This document shows positions 24,087-35,969 of a DNA stretch of 64,000 bases, piece by piece; within the stretch, counting starts at the first letter, position 1, and every line of letters begins with the position of its first letter. The stretch lies in assembly GCA_030762895.1 (NCBI GenBank), contig CM061065.1, positions 78,935,607 to 78,999,606 of the forward strand. The letters run 5' to 3'. This stretch comes from Sophora flavescens. Its lineage: Eukaryota > Streptophyta > Magnoliopsida > Fabales > Fabaceae. The notes below the pieces were generated by a model. The model was not told the origin of the DNA, ran no database searches, and saw only the letters and a program-made list of their open reading frames with translations. The position numbers were made by a program, and so were the translations under genes.

Positions 24087-26400
24087 TCTAACCATGTACT
24101 CCGTGGTTTTGCATATCTTGCTTGAAAGGGAAGGCTAAGCAGGTGGGTATGTGTCGCCTTTCTACCATCTAAAAGGTAAGTTGCTTATTTTTTTAAATTT
24201 TTTTTAAAGGTTAAGATATTTTTTTGAAATTAGTTGTTTAGAGTTTTACCAAAAAAGATTAGTTTTTAGAGTCTACGTTGGTTGTTGATAATGTGTTAGT
24301 GAATAAAATAATAAAAAATAAACAAACACAATTATTTTGAAAGCTTTGCTTGAATGGTAATTTTATAATTGTCAAATAAAGTCGTTTGTTTTAGAAAAAA
24401 TTGGTCTCATTTTAAATTTACGCGATAATTTACAATGTTAATCATATGAATCTTTCATCCTCAAGTGCATGTCGTATAAAACTATAAGTTGTAAGAGTTT
24501 AGCTTATAGCATTACTATTTTGAACTCTATGCGAGAATGATTTTATTTCAAAATAAAATGACTTTTCAAAAATTCTTTTTTAAAAATTGAATTTCTCTTT
24601 AAAATAATCTTCCTTTTTATTTATAGAAGATTAAAATCTTTCTGTATTGTTGCAATAATCTATAGTGTTGATATATGATATTTCAATCCACAAGTGACGT
24701 TGTAGAATCGTATGAGTTTATCATATAGTTATAGCTTTGTTTACTCGAACCTTGTCGAGGAGTGAATTTGCTTTAAAACAAAACCCTTTTTCTTAATTAT
24801 ATTCAAAAGTAAAATCTTTTTTAAATTCTTTAAAATCAATCAACCCCAATGTTTCATTAAAAATTACGTGATTTTGAATTGCCCATGACACCCTAGGATA
24901 CAATCGAGTAATATATTAACTCTATCAAGCCAAATTACATCTTCTTAATATATTTTTCGCTTATTTTTTCCTATTTCAAATGGGAAAAATTTTAAATTTT
25001 TTTTAAAGGTTATCAACAATTTTCCACAATTAGTTAAGGGAAACTGTCTGGGTGGGTGTATCAGGGTGCTATAACGTTTAGCCCCCACTCTATTCTGGAT
25101 ACAAATTTCCTGTCTCAAAAAATTGTGTCTCGGTATCTCCAATCAATCAAAAACTGAGAAATATGCATAAGCATTAATGAGTTAAGATTTTATTTTATTA
25201 AGTGACAAATTGTTATTGACGAGGGACAGAAAATATGACAAGAAAGTGAGACATAAAATCTCCATCTACATAATAAATGACAAAGAATTAGAAAAAAGAA
25301 ACTAAAAATACAAGTGAAACCTTGACCCGGACATTCTCATATTGAATTCTTGTTAGTGTGTGCTTAATTTGCTTTTGTTTGCAAACTCATTTAATTACTT
25401 CCCCCCCCTAAAATGTATTCTTTCACCATTCTGAAATGTCCGAATAATATAAGGATCTCCCTAATTTGATAATTATTAATTAATTTATGTGGTTATGATA
25501 TATGAGACTCAATTTCTTTTATTACCATTGTGACAGGGTACAGTGACTCTCTAGTATATTTTGGAGTAATCAGTTCCAGTCATACTCTCACTTTATTATC
25601 AACTTACATTTCATCATAAAAATGTCTAAAAAATTTGTACACACAGGCTTTGACCGTCATGATTTTAATCTTCTAAATGGATTAAGGTATGCTTATACTC
25701 AAATCTTTCTGTCTCAGGCGTGACCGTGATCTAGACGGAGACTGAAAAAGAAAAAGAAAATAAAGTCGTAGCCAATTTTATTAAAACATGGAAAGTTGAA
25801 AATTCTTTTAAAAACAAAATGCTTTATAAAACTTTTTATAAAAAAAATTGCTTTATGAAACTGAATTCGAATTTCAAGAGTCAATCTATATCTATATCTA
25901 ATATATTTGAGAATATTTTCAAAATGATAACCTCACTTATATCAATCATTGGTGTAATCACTCAAAAAAATTTCTTACAATTGACAGCACCAGGATCTTT
26001 CCCTCCTTTTTTTTGCTGTCGTGATGTGGTTCATTTGAAGACAAATATGATTAAATGTTCCAATTTCTTTAATTAAAAAAACAATCAATAAAATTTGATT
26101 TTTGAAATTAAATCAATACATTAATGGTAAGAAACTGATTGAGTTATAGAATATGAAAAAATCAAAGTATTAATGGTAACATATATCTAACATAAATGAA
26201 AATATTTCCATCTTTTAAATTTTAAATTAAGATAATATATTTTTAGAACAAATTCTCATGTAATCTTTTTATTTGAGCTCTTCCTCCCCCATATATTTAT
26301 TTTATTTTATTTAGGGAGCACATTCTCATTCTCATGCTCTCTCCAGCTTTGATAAGATATATATGGTTAATTCTTCTTTTTCCTCCTTTTTTTTCAATAA
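23523..26400. other. AT-rich intergenic sequence
   Basis: Very AT-rich, with many short chance frames and no domain. It contains the microsatellite at 24023-24083. No element boundaries could be supported. Confidence 0.45.
24023..24083. repeat. (TA)n microsatellite
   Basis: About 61 bp of uninterrupted TA, the longest dinucleotide tract in the window. Confidence 0.95.
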
Positions 26401-26819
26401 TTATAAAATTTATTAATAGGCCAAGCTTGAGCATCACAGTGACCACCCAATCACGTGCTCAAAGCTAGGCAGAAACAAAATAACAATAGTCTCAAAAAAC
26501 ACACGAGTCTCCAAACATATATACATGCACCCAAATTTTAGGCCAAAACACCTAAAACATTTTGCAATTATAAATGACTTCCACAAATCCTGATAGGAAG
26601 CACTAATAAGAGAATGTGTTGCCATGTATACACCAACTGCAGCCTTAAATGATTAGGGTCATCTACAAAAACTAGAGCATCATGGTGTGGAAGAGGTAGA
26701 GATCATCTCAGCATCTGCACTTGAATTTGCAGCTAGGACACCACCTGGCTTATATCTGCATTAAAACCAGAAAATAAAAAAAAAATAAAAAAACTGCATT
26801 GTTTCAACACATTCAGCAC

Positions 26820-27743
26820 CATAATGACCAGGTTCCCTCCATTTGGGCTCCTTCTTTTGCAAGGCCATCTGCTATCTGGTTTGCCTCTCTATTTCTATGA
26901 ACAAAAATTTACAATGAAGGAATAGGTGCTTAACCGTTTCTTCTTCTTCATCACAGAAGGGGCAATTACTTTCGTTAGCTTGGATCATATTCAGCCTTCT
27001 AAGCTTATTTCTCGTGTTTAGCTTCTCTTGGAGAACAAACCAGATTAGGAGCTCTGCTCTTGGGGGAGCCACTCCAAACCAAACACCTCTCACACTGTTT
27101 GCTACTAGAGATTGATCCCAAAAAGCCTTAGAGAAGGATTTAAAGGAAAACAGTCCTTGCTTATCATGTTTCCACCATACTTTGTCCTCTATGGAACTTG
27201 ATACAATAACATCTTTATATTAGACATTAGTGTGTCTACCTGCTGTAATTCCCACTGGAAGAGTTGCCTTCTCCATGTAAAATTCCAATGCCAAGAGATA
27301 CCATCCCATACACCCATATTAGAGATTGTCTCCTCCTTTTGCAAGGAAACAGAGAATAATCTTGGGAATTTCTCTCTCATTGTCACTTCACCAACCCATT
27401 TCTCTTTCCAAAACCTTATTTTAGTTCCATCTCCCAGTCTCATCCACCATCCTTGCAAAATTACTTCCTTATAAATATCCCCCCACTTGTCCACCTTTGA
27501 GATTGCATACCAAGTACTTCCGTTTCTACAGTAATTATGCTGCTGCTGCTGCAACAAAGATTTATCATGCTCCAATTTATGAATGGAGCATATTGTCTTC
27601 TTCCATAATGTGTTACCTTCCACCGAAAATCTCCACCACCGTTTAAATAGAAGAGCTGCGTTTTGTACAATTAAATCTTCAATTCCTAAACCCCCCAAAC
27701 CTTTTGGTTTTTATATCATTCCCCACTTAATTAGTGGCAACCC
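26820..27743 (-). pseudogene. LINE RT tail, zf-RVT and RNase H remnant
   Basis: The first part (27698-27189) has the typical LINE post-RT region: GGLGIEDL, WWMRLGDGTKIRFWKEKWVG. Next comes the zinc-binding domain at 27093-26880 (APPRAELLIWF, NCPFCDEEEETVKHLFLHC, with CPxC...H...HC ligands). In another frame near 26830-26890 lies the end of an RNase H domain (NREANQIADGLAKEG). The abrupt change from zf-RVT to the RNase H tail implies an internal deletion of most of RNase H. Confidence 0.85.
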
Positions 27744-27751
27744 CTTCTTAT

Positions 27752-28506
27752 TAGGGGTATTCGCAAATTGGATTGGATCGGTTTTGAGCTAAAAAATAAT
27801 CCGATCCAATGATGAAAACATCGTGCGGTTTGGATTGGATCGGTTTGCTTCCTTAAAAAAATATGATCCGATCCAATTCAATCAAATGCGGTTTGGATTG
27901 GATTGGATAATTCGGTTTTTGTCATACTTTATTTTTTTCTAATGTCAAGTGTCCTTTCTACTTATTTAATAGTGGATAAAAGATAATCTTCGTTTTAATT
28001 TGGGAGTTTGAGAAGAAAAAAATTATTGATATTTTTTAACACGTTCTTTTATATTAATTCTCTATATCTACTACTACTTATCCTATTTTAATTTCTCCTT
28101 GAATCGGTTACAAATAAATTGTAGCTAATTATTTTTCAAATTTACTTAATTGTTTTCCTATTTTTCATGATTACTCAATCAAATATATATATGCTATGCA
28201 TCAAAGCTTTTAGTAAAATATAACTTCAAGACATTACTATTTATTCTAAAAAGTCTTATATATGTCATTTCAACAAAAATATTAAAGAGAATGAGAGACA
28301 TAAAAGTATGAAGAATAATGTTTAAGTATGAGTAATACTATAGTTTCAAAAATAATAGTATATGTATATAATAGATCGGTTTGGATTGGATTTCACTATA
28401 GGATCCAAAATCCAATCCAATCCAATAAAAAATTGTGATTTTTTCGGTTTTCAATTTTTTTCGGTTTTCGGTTTGTTCGATTTGGATCGGTTGATGAACA
28501 CCCCTA
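27752..28506. mobile_element. Non-autonomous hAT-type element in the LINE, TSD CTTCTTAT
   Basis: A 755-bp element flanked by perfect 8-bp duplications CTTCTTAT (27744-27751 and 28507-28514). The ends are TAGGGGTATTC on the left and TAGGGGTGTTC on the right read inward, so TIRs of about 11 bp with one mismatch. Both subterminal regions contain repeated TTGGATTGGATCGG-type motifs. It has no coding capacity. Removing it together with one TSD copy rejoins the LINE coding sequence. Confidence 0.93.
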
Positions 28507-28514
28507 CTTCTTAT

Positions 28515-28899
28515 CTCATTCACCATTCCAAAAGAAATTTCTTTGAATTTTAACAAGTTGCTTTATCACCTTTTTGGGTATCTTAAAGATGCTCATATAA
28601 TATAAAGGCAAGCTATTGAGAACAGCCTTGATTAGGACCAGCCTACCAGCCCAAGACAAGACCTTTGCCTTCCACATAGATATTGGTGCCCAGGTTGAGA
28701 CCTTCTTTGCATTAGCTCCCAAGGGGATCCCTAAGTAAGTGATTGGTAGATCAATCAATTGGCAACCCAGTTTTTCAGCCATTGATGACCTCCCCCAAAT
28801 TCTGTTTTTTCCCAATGCAATCAGGGCAGATTTTGAAAAGTTGATTTTGAGCCCTGAAAGCAGTTGAAAACAGTCTAATATCCTTCCAAAATCAGACCA
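28515..28899 (-). pseudogene. LINE reverse transcriptase C-terminal fragment
   Basis: The frame at 28815-28516, extended upstream to about 28899, shows conserved LINE RT features: SGLKINFSKS, LPITYLGIPLGA, SWAGRLVLIKAVLNSLPLYYMSIF and an FFWNGE end. It is missing everything N-terminal to the final RT third. Confidence 0.85.
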
Positions 28900-29141
28900 C
28901 GCTTCCTCGAACTTCTCCTGAGCTGGGCTAATTTCTGGATCGCATCCTCTTCACACTGAATCACAAGGTCGAGCTCCATACCTATTTGCAGCAATTTCCT
29001 TGCTTCTAGCTCAACGTCACTGAATTCATCATCTGAGCTAGGGTTTACTGATACATCAGACCCCTGAGACAGGTTTCTCTTTGATACTTTCAATTCATTT
29101 GTGCCCTTCCTTTTCTTTGGTCTTTGTTCGGCCACCCACAC
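28900..29141 (-). pseudogene. Probable LINE ORF1 C-terminal remnant
   Basis: A basic stretch (RPKKRKGTNELKVSKRN) is followed by an acidic Ser-rich linker and a helical segment (EARKLLQIGMELDL...CEEDAIQKL). This resembles the end of plant LINE ORF1 products by general pattern, without a decisive motif. It joins directly to RT C-terminal sequence near 28899, suggesting a large internal deletion. Upstream it is cut by the gypsy insertion. Confidence 0.45.
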
Positions 29142-29175
29142 TTAGTTGGGCTGCTTGCTAACTCATTTAACTGGG

Positions 29176-29571
29176 TGTTAAGAACAAATATAGAGAAGGT
29201 TAAGGAAGAGAATTGAATCCCACGTAGGGAAGCCATAGGGATGAGAGAGAGAATTTTTCTGATAATGCTTTTCTATGTTTCATTCATTTCATAGTTGGCA
29301 TATATACCAAATTGAGCTAAAAATATTTTAGTTCCTCATTTACAGGATCAAACGCCACGTGGCTAACAAACTACAATTGATAAATAAAAGATAATCACAG
29401 CAACTATTCTGGAATCTTCCTGACTACATAACAAAGTCCTTGAGATGAATGGGCTTCATTTTTGATCTTTTGGGCCTCATATCAGTCAAAACCCGCTGAG
29501 CTGCTTATGATACCTCCATTTGGGCTTCCTGGGTCTCTATTGCAAGTGGCATTGGACTCTTGTGCATAACA
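29176..29571 (-). repeat. gypsy 3' LTR
   Basis: 396 bp, TGTTAAGAAC...GCATAACA in plus-strand reading, about 15 differences from its partner. Confidence 0.93.
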
Positions 29572-30752
29572 TTACCCCAGCCTTTCAAAATGATATTGTC
29601 CTCAAGATCAAAAGAAGGAAAGTCTAGTCTTAAGGAAGCTTCAGGAACCCAAGTGGCTTCAGTTGTATCTTGTCCTTGCCATTGTACGAGGAACTCTGTC
29701 GTCTCTCCCTTGCGACGCCATTGAAGAATATCTGAAGGTAACGACGCTCCCAGGTTAGGTTGTGAACCCATGGGCAAGGGGACGACCTGGGTGGTTGGAG
29801 TTCCACGGCGGGGTTTCAAGAGGGAGATGTGGAACACAGGGTGGACACGCGCGGCCGCTGGAAGATCCAGCTCATACGCGACGGGGCTTAGGCGGCGCGT
29901 GACGCGAAAGGGGCCGAAGAATCGCTTGGCCAACTTCTATGATGGACGACGGCTGACTGAAATATGGCGGTAGGGGTGGAGTTTCAGGTAAACCCAGTCA
30001 CCAACTTCAAACTCCCTTTGGGTTCTGTGTTAGTTCACTTGCGGAGCCATACGATTACGAGCTCTATTCAGGTTGAACTTCAGATTTCTGAGAATTTGTT
30101 GGCGCAGGGATAAGTTCGCATCCAAAGATTCGATCTTGGAGCTTCTTGGAGAGTAGGACATAATTGATGGCGACGGCTGGCCATAAAGAGCTTCGAACGG
30201 GGTCATCCCAATGGCAGAATGGTAAGAAGAGTTATACCAAAACTCTGCTAAGGGTAGAAAGCGGGTCCAGAGCTGGGGTTCATCACTGACAAAACACTTG
30301 AGATACGTTTCGAGACATCGATTCAACACCTCAGTTTGCCCGTTGGTCTGTGGGTGATATGCACTGCTGAAAGCTAAGGTGGTGCCCAGAGCTTTGAAGA
30401 GTTCCCTCCAAAACTTGCTGACAAAAACCTTGTCGCGATCACTTACTATAGTTTTGGGGGCTCCATGAAGGCAATAGATCTCAGCCAAAAATGTAGAAGC
30501 CAGATAAGCTACAGTAAACCCAGTTGGGAGGGCTATAAAGTGGGCAAATTCAGTTAATTGATCCACCACCACCCAAATCACTGTCTTGTTGGCCGAGGAT
30601 GGCAAGTTGGTGATGAAGTCCGTGGAAATATCCTCCCAGACTTGGCTCGGAATCGGCAAGGGCTGAAGTAGATCATAAGGAGCTAGGGTGCTATACCTGT
30701 GGAGCTGACACACGGAGCAACGATTGACAAAGTCCTTGACTGTCGTGTGCAT
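29505..30752 (-). pseudogene. gypsy integrase and chromodomain
   Basis: One frame runs from 30752 to 29505 with stops at 30030 and near 29943. It contains the integrase zinc-finger end (CSVCQLHR), the catalytic core (WEDISTDFITNLP, VVVDQLTEFAHF, TIVSDRDKVF, SSAYHPQTNGQTEVLNR, giving the D, D and E positions), the GPY/F-like region (KRFFGPFRVTRR, ELDLP..ARVHPVFHISLLK) and a chromodomain (ILQWRR...EFLVQWQGQDTTEATWVPE). In chromoviruses the chromodomain directs integration into heterochromatin. The two stops and missing RT make the element non-autonomous. Confidence 0.92.
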
Positions 30753-30758
30753 TCCCGG

Positions 30759-30953
30759 TCAATAAAAGGTAGATGATAGGTAGTTTGGGTGTTGCAATGT
30801 TTGAAAAGTGGATAGGTAGTTTTCATGGCATTGCTCTTGCTGAATTTGGAATTGTTCTTGGTTGAGTTGCATCTGCTGCAGGGTATTGTTAATGGCTGTA
30901 ATAGCTTCAGCTAGGTGGGAAAGGTCAGGGTTTTCAGGTGGGTGGCGGGGCAT
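30759..30953 (-). pseudogene. gypsy GAG N-terminal fragment fused to integrase
   Basis: The ATG at 30953 starts MPRHPPENPDL followed by a Gln-rich helical stretch, typical of the beginning of gypsy GAG. After about 50 residues the sequence passes, in the same frame, into integrase-like sequence with a TGA just before PGMHTTVKDF. The join marks the deletion that removed most of GAG, protease, RT and RNase H. Confidence 0.7.
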
Positions 30954-30976
30954 GGTTCAGGGAACGAGAGCACCAG

Positions 30977-31372
30977 TGTTAAGAACAAATATAGAGAAGG
31001 TTAAGGAAGAGAATTGAATCCCACATAGGGAAGCCACAGGGAGGAGAGAGAGAATTTTTCTGATAATGCATTTCTATGTTTCATTCATTTCATAGTTGGC
31101 ATATATACCAAATTGAGCTAACAATATTTCAGTTCCTCATTTACAGGATCAAACGCCACCTGGCTAACAAACTACAATTGCTAAATAAAAGATAATCTCA
31201 GCAACTATTCTGGAATCTTCCTGACTACATAACAAAGTCCTTGAGATGAATGGGCTTCATTTTTTACCTTTTGGGCCTCATATCAGCCAAAACCCGCTGA
31301 GCTGCTTCTGATACCTCCATTTGGGCTTCCTGGGCCTCTATTGCAAGTGGCATTGGACTATTGTGCATAACA
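30977..31372 (-). repeat. gypsy 5' LTR
   Basis: 396 bp. A TGGTGCTCTCGTTCC primer-binding-like sequence (complement of bases just left of 30977) lies directly inside it. Confidence 0.93.
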
Positions 31373-31377
31373 CTGGG

Positions 31378-31760
31378 CCATTTCAAAAACTGAAGTGGTT
31401 GGATATAAATCTTTGCAGACTTCATAGAGAGGCCGATAATGTTCTTTGATCAATCCAGTTAACACATAATTCCATATTACTTCTGCACCAACCATGAGGG
31501 GGTAATCCAATGACTTCCAACCAAGCTCCCCTTTTCTTCCAGTTCTCAGCATCAGACCACTTTTTGATCTCCACACCAATATCCTTTAAAATTTCATCCT
31601 TCTGTTCTACATCTTCTTCTGTAACAAAAGTTATGATGAAAGTGAATTTGCCTACATCGCGGATCTCTGATAAACTTGACCATTTCTCTCTTAATGGTTT
31701 GACAGGGTTTTCAGAATCCCGTGCTTGTTTTGACTCTACTATTAAGCTTGCTTAACCATT
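31378..31760 (-). pseudogene. LINE ORF1 fragment (DUF4283-like)
   Basis: Read on the minus strand, two overlapping frames give a region with FTFIITFVTEEDV and GAWLEVIGLPPHGW. The second resembles the W-E-V-x-G-L-P-x-H-x-W signature of the DUF4283/ORF1 domain of plant LINEs. The frame is shifted and stop-interrupted. Its position immediately beyond the gypsy target duplication supports it as the 5' part of the same LINE. Confidence 0.6.
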
Positions 31761-31869
31761 GGATATTGTCCTCACACACTTCTGCTTTAACACATCTGGA
31801 AAAGGACTGGGACTTCACATTTACAGCATCATTGCCCTCGATTTCCTTAATTTGATTGCTTTGACATTG

Positions 31870-33700
31870 CATTATTCATTAAAATAATTGATTAAATATA
31901 TTTTTAAATCAATCATCAATCTGTTTGCTTAAAAACACTTTAAGAGATCAATCAATGAAAGAATTGATCCTAATATTTTTTCCTATGATTGCGATTAATT
32001 ATTTCTGGATTATCTTATACAGTATTTCAAAATTTTCAAATATATAAGGAACCTTTTTTAGCACCCGATTTAAATCAAGTTATTAATTAATGATAGCAAG
32101 ACTTTTAATTGCTTAGATTATCTTATACTGCATTATTTGATATACTAATTAGTCATTATTATTCATTTTAATATGTTATAATTATAATGAAATCAAATTG
32201 AAGCCTCACATTAAAATTTGGAAGAGAAAAAAAATTGACCCAGATGTTGTTTGATCTAAATCGATTGATTGCAAATTAGGGGAATACTCAATGTATAAAG
32301 CATTCAAATTGAATCAAAATAAGAAATCAAACATTAAAAGCATTGATTAAAAATATTTTGAATCCGAAAATGTTTGACATTGAGATCAATCATTAAAAGG
32401 ATTAAATGTATTCTAAAATCAATCATCAATCATTAAATGTTTGGTTAAAAACAGTTTAAGAGATCAATCATAACAAAAATATTTTGAATCAAAATTTTTT
32501 TTAACAATGAGATCATTAAAAGAATTGATTAAATATATTCTAAAATAATAATCAATCATATATTGTGTTTGCAATACATAATATCCAATCCCTGTATATA
32601 AAAGAATATTCAACTAAAGTGTAATTCTTATCATATTAATTTAGTTTTTTTTACTCATCATATTAATTTAGTTATTAATATATTTTTATGTAAAATGATC
32701 AATCCCTATATAATATATTAATATACTGCATAATATATTAAATATTATTTATTTACTATTTAAAATTCAAAATGATTACATGAATTTTTTTATTACTGCA
32801 CATATATATTTAAAACCTTACTCTAAAAATGTGTTATAATTTTTTTTGGACTCCAAGTTGAACTTTCACTTGGAAATGGTAGAATTATCACTTCACAATT
32901 ATTATTTTAAGTATTTCACGACCTCTACTATAATTTATTTTGTATTTTATCGTTAATTCTACGTTAGCGATAAAAATTAATCTCATAATAGATCAACTAT
33001 TTATAACCCCAAATAACTATTATTAATTTATTAAGTGTTGAAAAATATCATCCACATTTTAATAAATCAAATTTTTTAAAGTTTATGATATAAATATATT
33101 TTAAAAATTAATATTAAAGATAATAATCTATAAAAAATTTCATAAGCAACATATACCACTCATGCATGACACGAGTCACTACTATTTTATGCCTTCATGC
33201 TTCAACTATAATTTATCAATTATTCTGTGCCATTAACTATAATTTATTTTGTATTTTATACAGTATTCTACATCAACAATGATAAATACTCTTATAATTA
33301 TTGATCAACTATTTATAATGTTTTTGTAAAAAAAAAACTATTTATAATGCTCAATAAAAATGGCAAACTTACTAAATGTTTTACTTTATCATTCACGTTT
33401 TAATAAATCAATTTTTTCTATAATTTATTGTCTATATTTAAAAATAGAATTTATTAACATTAGTTTTACATAGAATAGAGGACACCGAGACACAATTTTT
33501 TGGGACAACATATTTGTATCCTTATTTTGCCACATATACCAATCCCCAACAATCCTATTAATAATTAATGTTCATGACTTGCAAATATTATTTTCTCTAA
33601 ATTAATTTCTTATTTGGCTATTTAAGAGATTCAAAATCATAGTAAAGCGTAAAGCAGAAGAGAGGTCGATATATTAACAATAATTGAGTAACTTGATTGG
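31870..33700. other. Very AT-rich intergenic sequence
   Basis: No gene seen. Between 31880 and 32560 the phrase AATCAATCATTAAA / GAATTGATTAAATATATT recurs loosely several times, suggesting a degenerate repeat. Confidence 0.4.
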
Positions 33701-33704
33701 AAGA

Positions 33705-34460
33705 TTAGGATCCTTTGTTTTAGATTTTGATAGAATTGATTTTGGAAGAATTAATTTTGAAAAAATCAAGGTTAAAAAGAGTGATTTATGTTTGGTAACA
33801 ATATTTTAAAAGTATGTTTAGAAGAATTGATTTTATTTGGATGATAAAGTAAAATCACTTTTGAGGTGTAAGTGCTTGTTTGGGTAGGTCACGAAACGGA
33901 GTTTCGGCCTCCCAAACTCAGTTTTGTGAAATTTATTTACTATTCATACGTTTGTTTACGAAACTCCGTTGAAAATAATTGATTCCTGGTGGGTCAAAAT
34001 GGAGTTTTGTGGAAGCAAAAATTTCTAGCTTTTCCGTTGAAAATAATTGATTCTAGATGACCTACAAAATTCTACATATTTACACCTCAAAGTGATTTTA
34101 CTTTATCATCCAAACAAAAACAATTCTTTTAAACCCACTTTTAAAATATCATTCCCAAACACAAATCAATTTTTTCAAACTCCATTTTTCAAAATCAATT
34201 CTTCTAAAATCAATTCCCCCAAAATCAATTCTATCAAAATCTAAACCAAACAGATGTATGTAGAATTTTGTGGATCCTACATCTAGAATCAATTATTTTC
34301 AACGGAAAAGCTAGAAATTTTTGCTTCTACAAAACTCAGTTTTGACCCACCATGAATCAATTATTTTCAACTGAGTTTCGTACCCAAACGCATGAAGTTA
34401 CTGTAACAACTGGGTTTGGGACCCCAAACGGGGTTTTGGTGCCTCCCAACTATAAAACAA
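33705..34460. repeat. Two interleaved inverted repeats (nested MITEs)
   Basis: Arm a (33705-33870) matches the reverse complement of a' (34083-34256), and arm b (33885-34075) matches the reverse complement of b' (34257-34440), giving the order a-b-a'-b'. Shared phrases are GATAAAGTAAAATCACTTT for a and TTCCGTTGAAAATAATTGATTC for b. The simplest reading is that one MITE lies within another, with an extra arm nearby. Family a also occurs at 58815-59460. Confidence 0.7.
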
Positions 34461-34467
34461 ACGGCCA

Positions 34468-35207
34468 CTAAGAGTGTGTTTGGGAAAGTTGGGAAAAAAA
34501 GATTTTGCTGATAATCTGTTTTCAAATAATCGACTATAATCAGAATCCGTTTTTGTTTGGGTATGTTTGTTGAAAAACGATTATAATATAATCTATTTCA
34601 TTTGGATGATGCAAAACAATCATTTTTTCATAGTGAATTATGAAAAATGGTACGAAGTTATTTGTTTATATTATTAATATTTAATTGTTTTTAACATTGA
34701 AACTTGTTGAAATGTTTTTTTTATATTGTCAACATTTTTTCTAATATAAAAAATTGAATAAAATTTGTAACATTTTCTCGTGACTACGAAAATATTTTAT
34801 TTTTAGAATGTTTAAATATAAATAATAAATATTTCATTTAAATAAACTAATTAATTTTGTGTTGGATATTAAATTTAATATTTTTTCAAAAAGAATTACA
34901 ACTAAAATAACAAATATTTTAAAATGTTATTAAAGTAGCTATAGGGGTTACATTGATGCTGTTGTGGTGCTACTGTACGAGTTCCTTTTGTAAAGGAAAG
35001 AGTTGACGGAGGGGCATTGGAAGAGAAATATCGAGATGGAAAATAATCTTCCCAAAATAATCTAACAGTCATTCTTGATAGACGTTACAAAACAGCTTAT
35101 TTCTAAAAAAAAAAGCTTTTTTTAAAATTTAAGCTACATATCCAAACACATTAGATTATTTATAAAATAAAACTTAAATAATTCATCTTTTCCAAACACA
35201 TTCTAAG
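34468..35207. mobile_element. MITE with about 21-bp TIRs
   Basis: The left end CTAAGAGTGTGTTTGGGAAAG and the right end read inward, CTTAGAATGTGTTTGGAAAAG, match at 17 of 21 positions. About 740 bp, AT-rich, no coding capacity. A target duplication was not identified. Confidence 0.65.
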
Positions 35208-35639
35208 ATTAAAATTTGACTATTCAATAATTATAAACTCAATTATTCTATATGTTTGTTAATTCGGTAGAATCGGTGTCAATCAATCAACGACCAAGCA
35301 TGGCAAGGGTAATCTGACAATATGGAGAAAAATCATAAAATCACATTGAATTAATAAAAAGGGTTTTCAAGTAATAAAATTCACTCTTATAAAAAAAAAG
35401 TAACTAGATTCACCATACCCCTTATGTATGATATTTAAAATCCCATAGAAAAACAAAACCAAATCCATAATTAAAAGGTACATAAAGAAAATAGATAAAT
35501 AAAAGTGATCTTCACCCTGAATCTTCACGTGTCATCTTTCGCTCATGAATCCTTGACTCCTTGTAACGGTGTAACAAAGTTACAAAGCTCTTTAGATAGT
35601 GTAAGGGATATGTTCCAAGTACTATCCAACCTTATTTAT

Positions 35640-35910
35640 ATTAAATAAATTGTTAAACTATTCTTTTAGTCGCTTATCTTTATCTTAAGTTGTAATTTGA
35701 TCCCTCTTTTATTTTTGTTCTAAAATGGTCCTTTTATTTTTTTAAATTCTACCAATATGGTTCCTCTTTTATTTTTTGTTTCGAAATGATCCCTTATTTT
35801 TCAAAACTTAAATTCACGTGATCCCTTTTTTGGTTGCGAAATTCATCCCTATTTTATTTTATTCTTTTGTTCCGAAATGATCCCTTATTTTACAGAAGCA
35901 TACCAATGGG
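35640..35910. repeat. Degenerate repeat, probable single MITE arm
   Basis: Phrases such as CGAAATGATCCCTTATTTT and GTCCTTTTATTTTT recur several times (35700, 35785, 35875). This is the type of sequence found in arms of fold-back elements. No opposite arm was seen nearby. Confidence 0.4.
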
Positions 35911-35969
35911 GTCCTCTCGATATCACAATTTAAATGAAAAAGATCACATTGAAACCTAAAATAAATATT

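Larger units (their letters stand above)
29176..31372 (-). mobile_element. Ty3/gypsy element, internally deleted, TSD CTGGG
   Basis: A 2197-bp element with two 396-bp LTRs (29176-29571 and 30977-31372) and a perfect 5-bp duplication CTGGG (29171-29175 and 31373-31377). The LTRs start TGTTAAGAAC and end GCATAACA, so TG...CA. About 15 differences were counted by eye (near 4%). The minus-strand interior of only about 1.4 kb holds the first part of GAG fused to integrase and a chromodomain. Protease, RT and RNase H are gone. Integrase after RT with a C-terminal chromodomain identifies a chromovirus-type gypsy element. It lies inside the LINE. Confidence 0.95.
26820..31800 (-). mobile_element. Decayed LINE (non-LTR retrotransposon), split by two insertions
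   Basis: Minus-strand LINE coding pieces occur in the expected order: an ORF1 (DUF4283-like) region at 31378-31760, an ORF1 C-terminal-like region at 29141-28900, RT C-terminal sequence at 28899-28515, continuing at 27743-27100 through a zinc-binding RT-associated domain to an RNase H tail at 26900-26820. It is interrupted by a hAT-type MITE (27752-28506) and a gypsy element (29176-31372), each with its own target duplication, so both came later. The endonuclease and most of RT are missing, with a junction near 28899. No clear 3' poly-A or LINE target duplication was located, so the outer limits are approximate. Confidence 0.8.

Noticed and set aside
29770..29973. 67-codon plus-strand frame
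   Set aside because: Antisense shadow of the gypsy GPY/F and chromodomain region.
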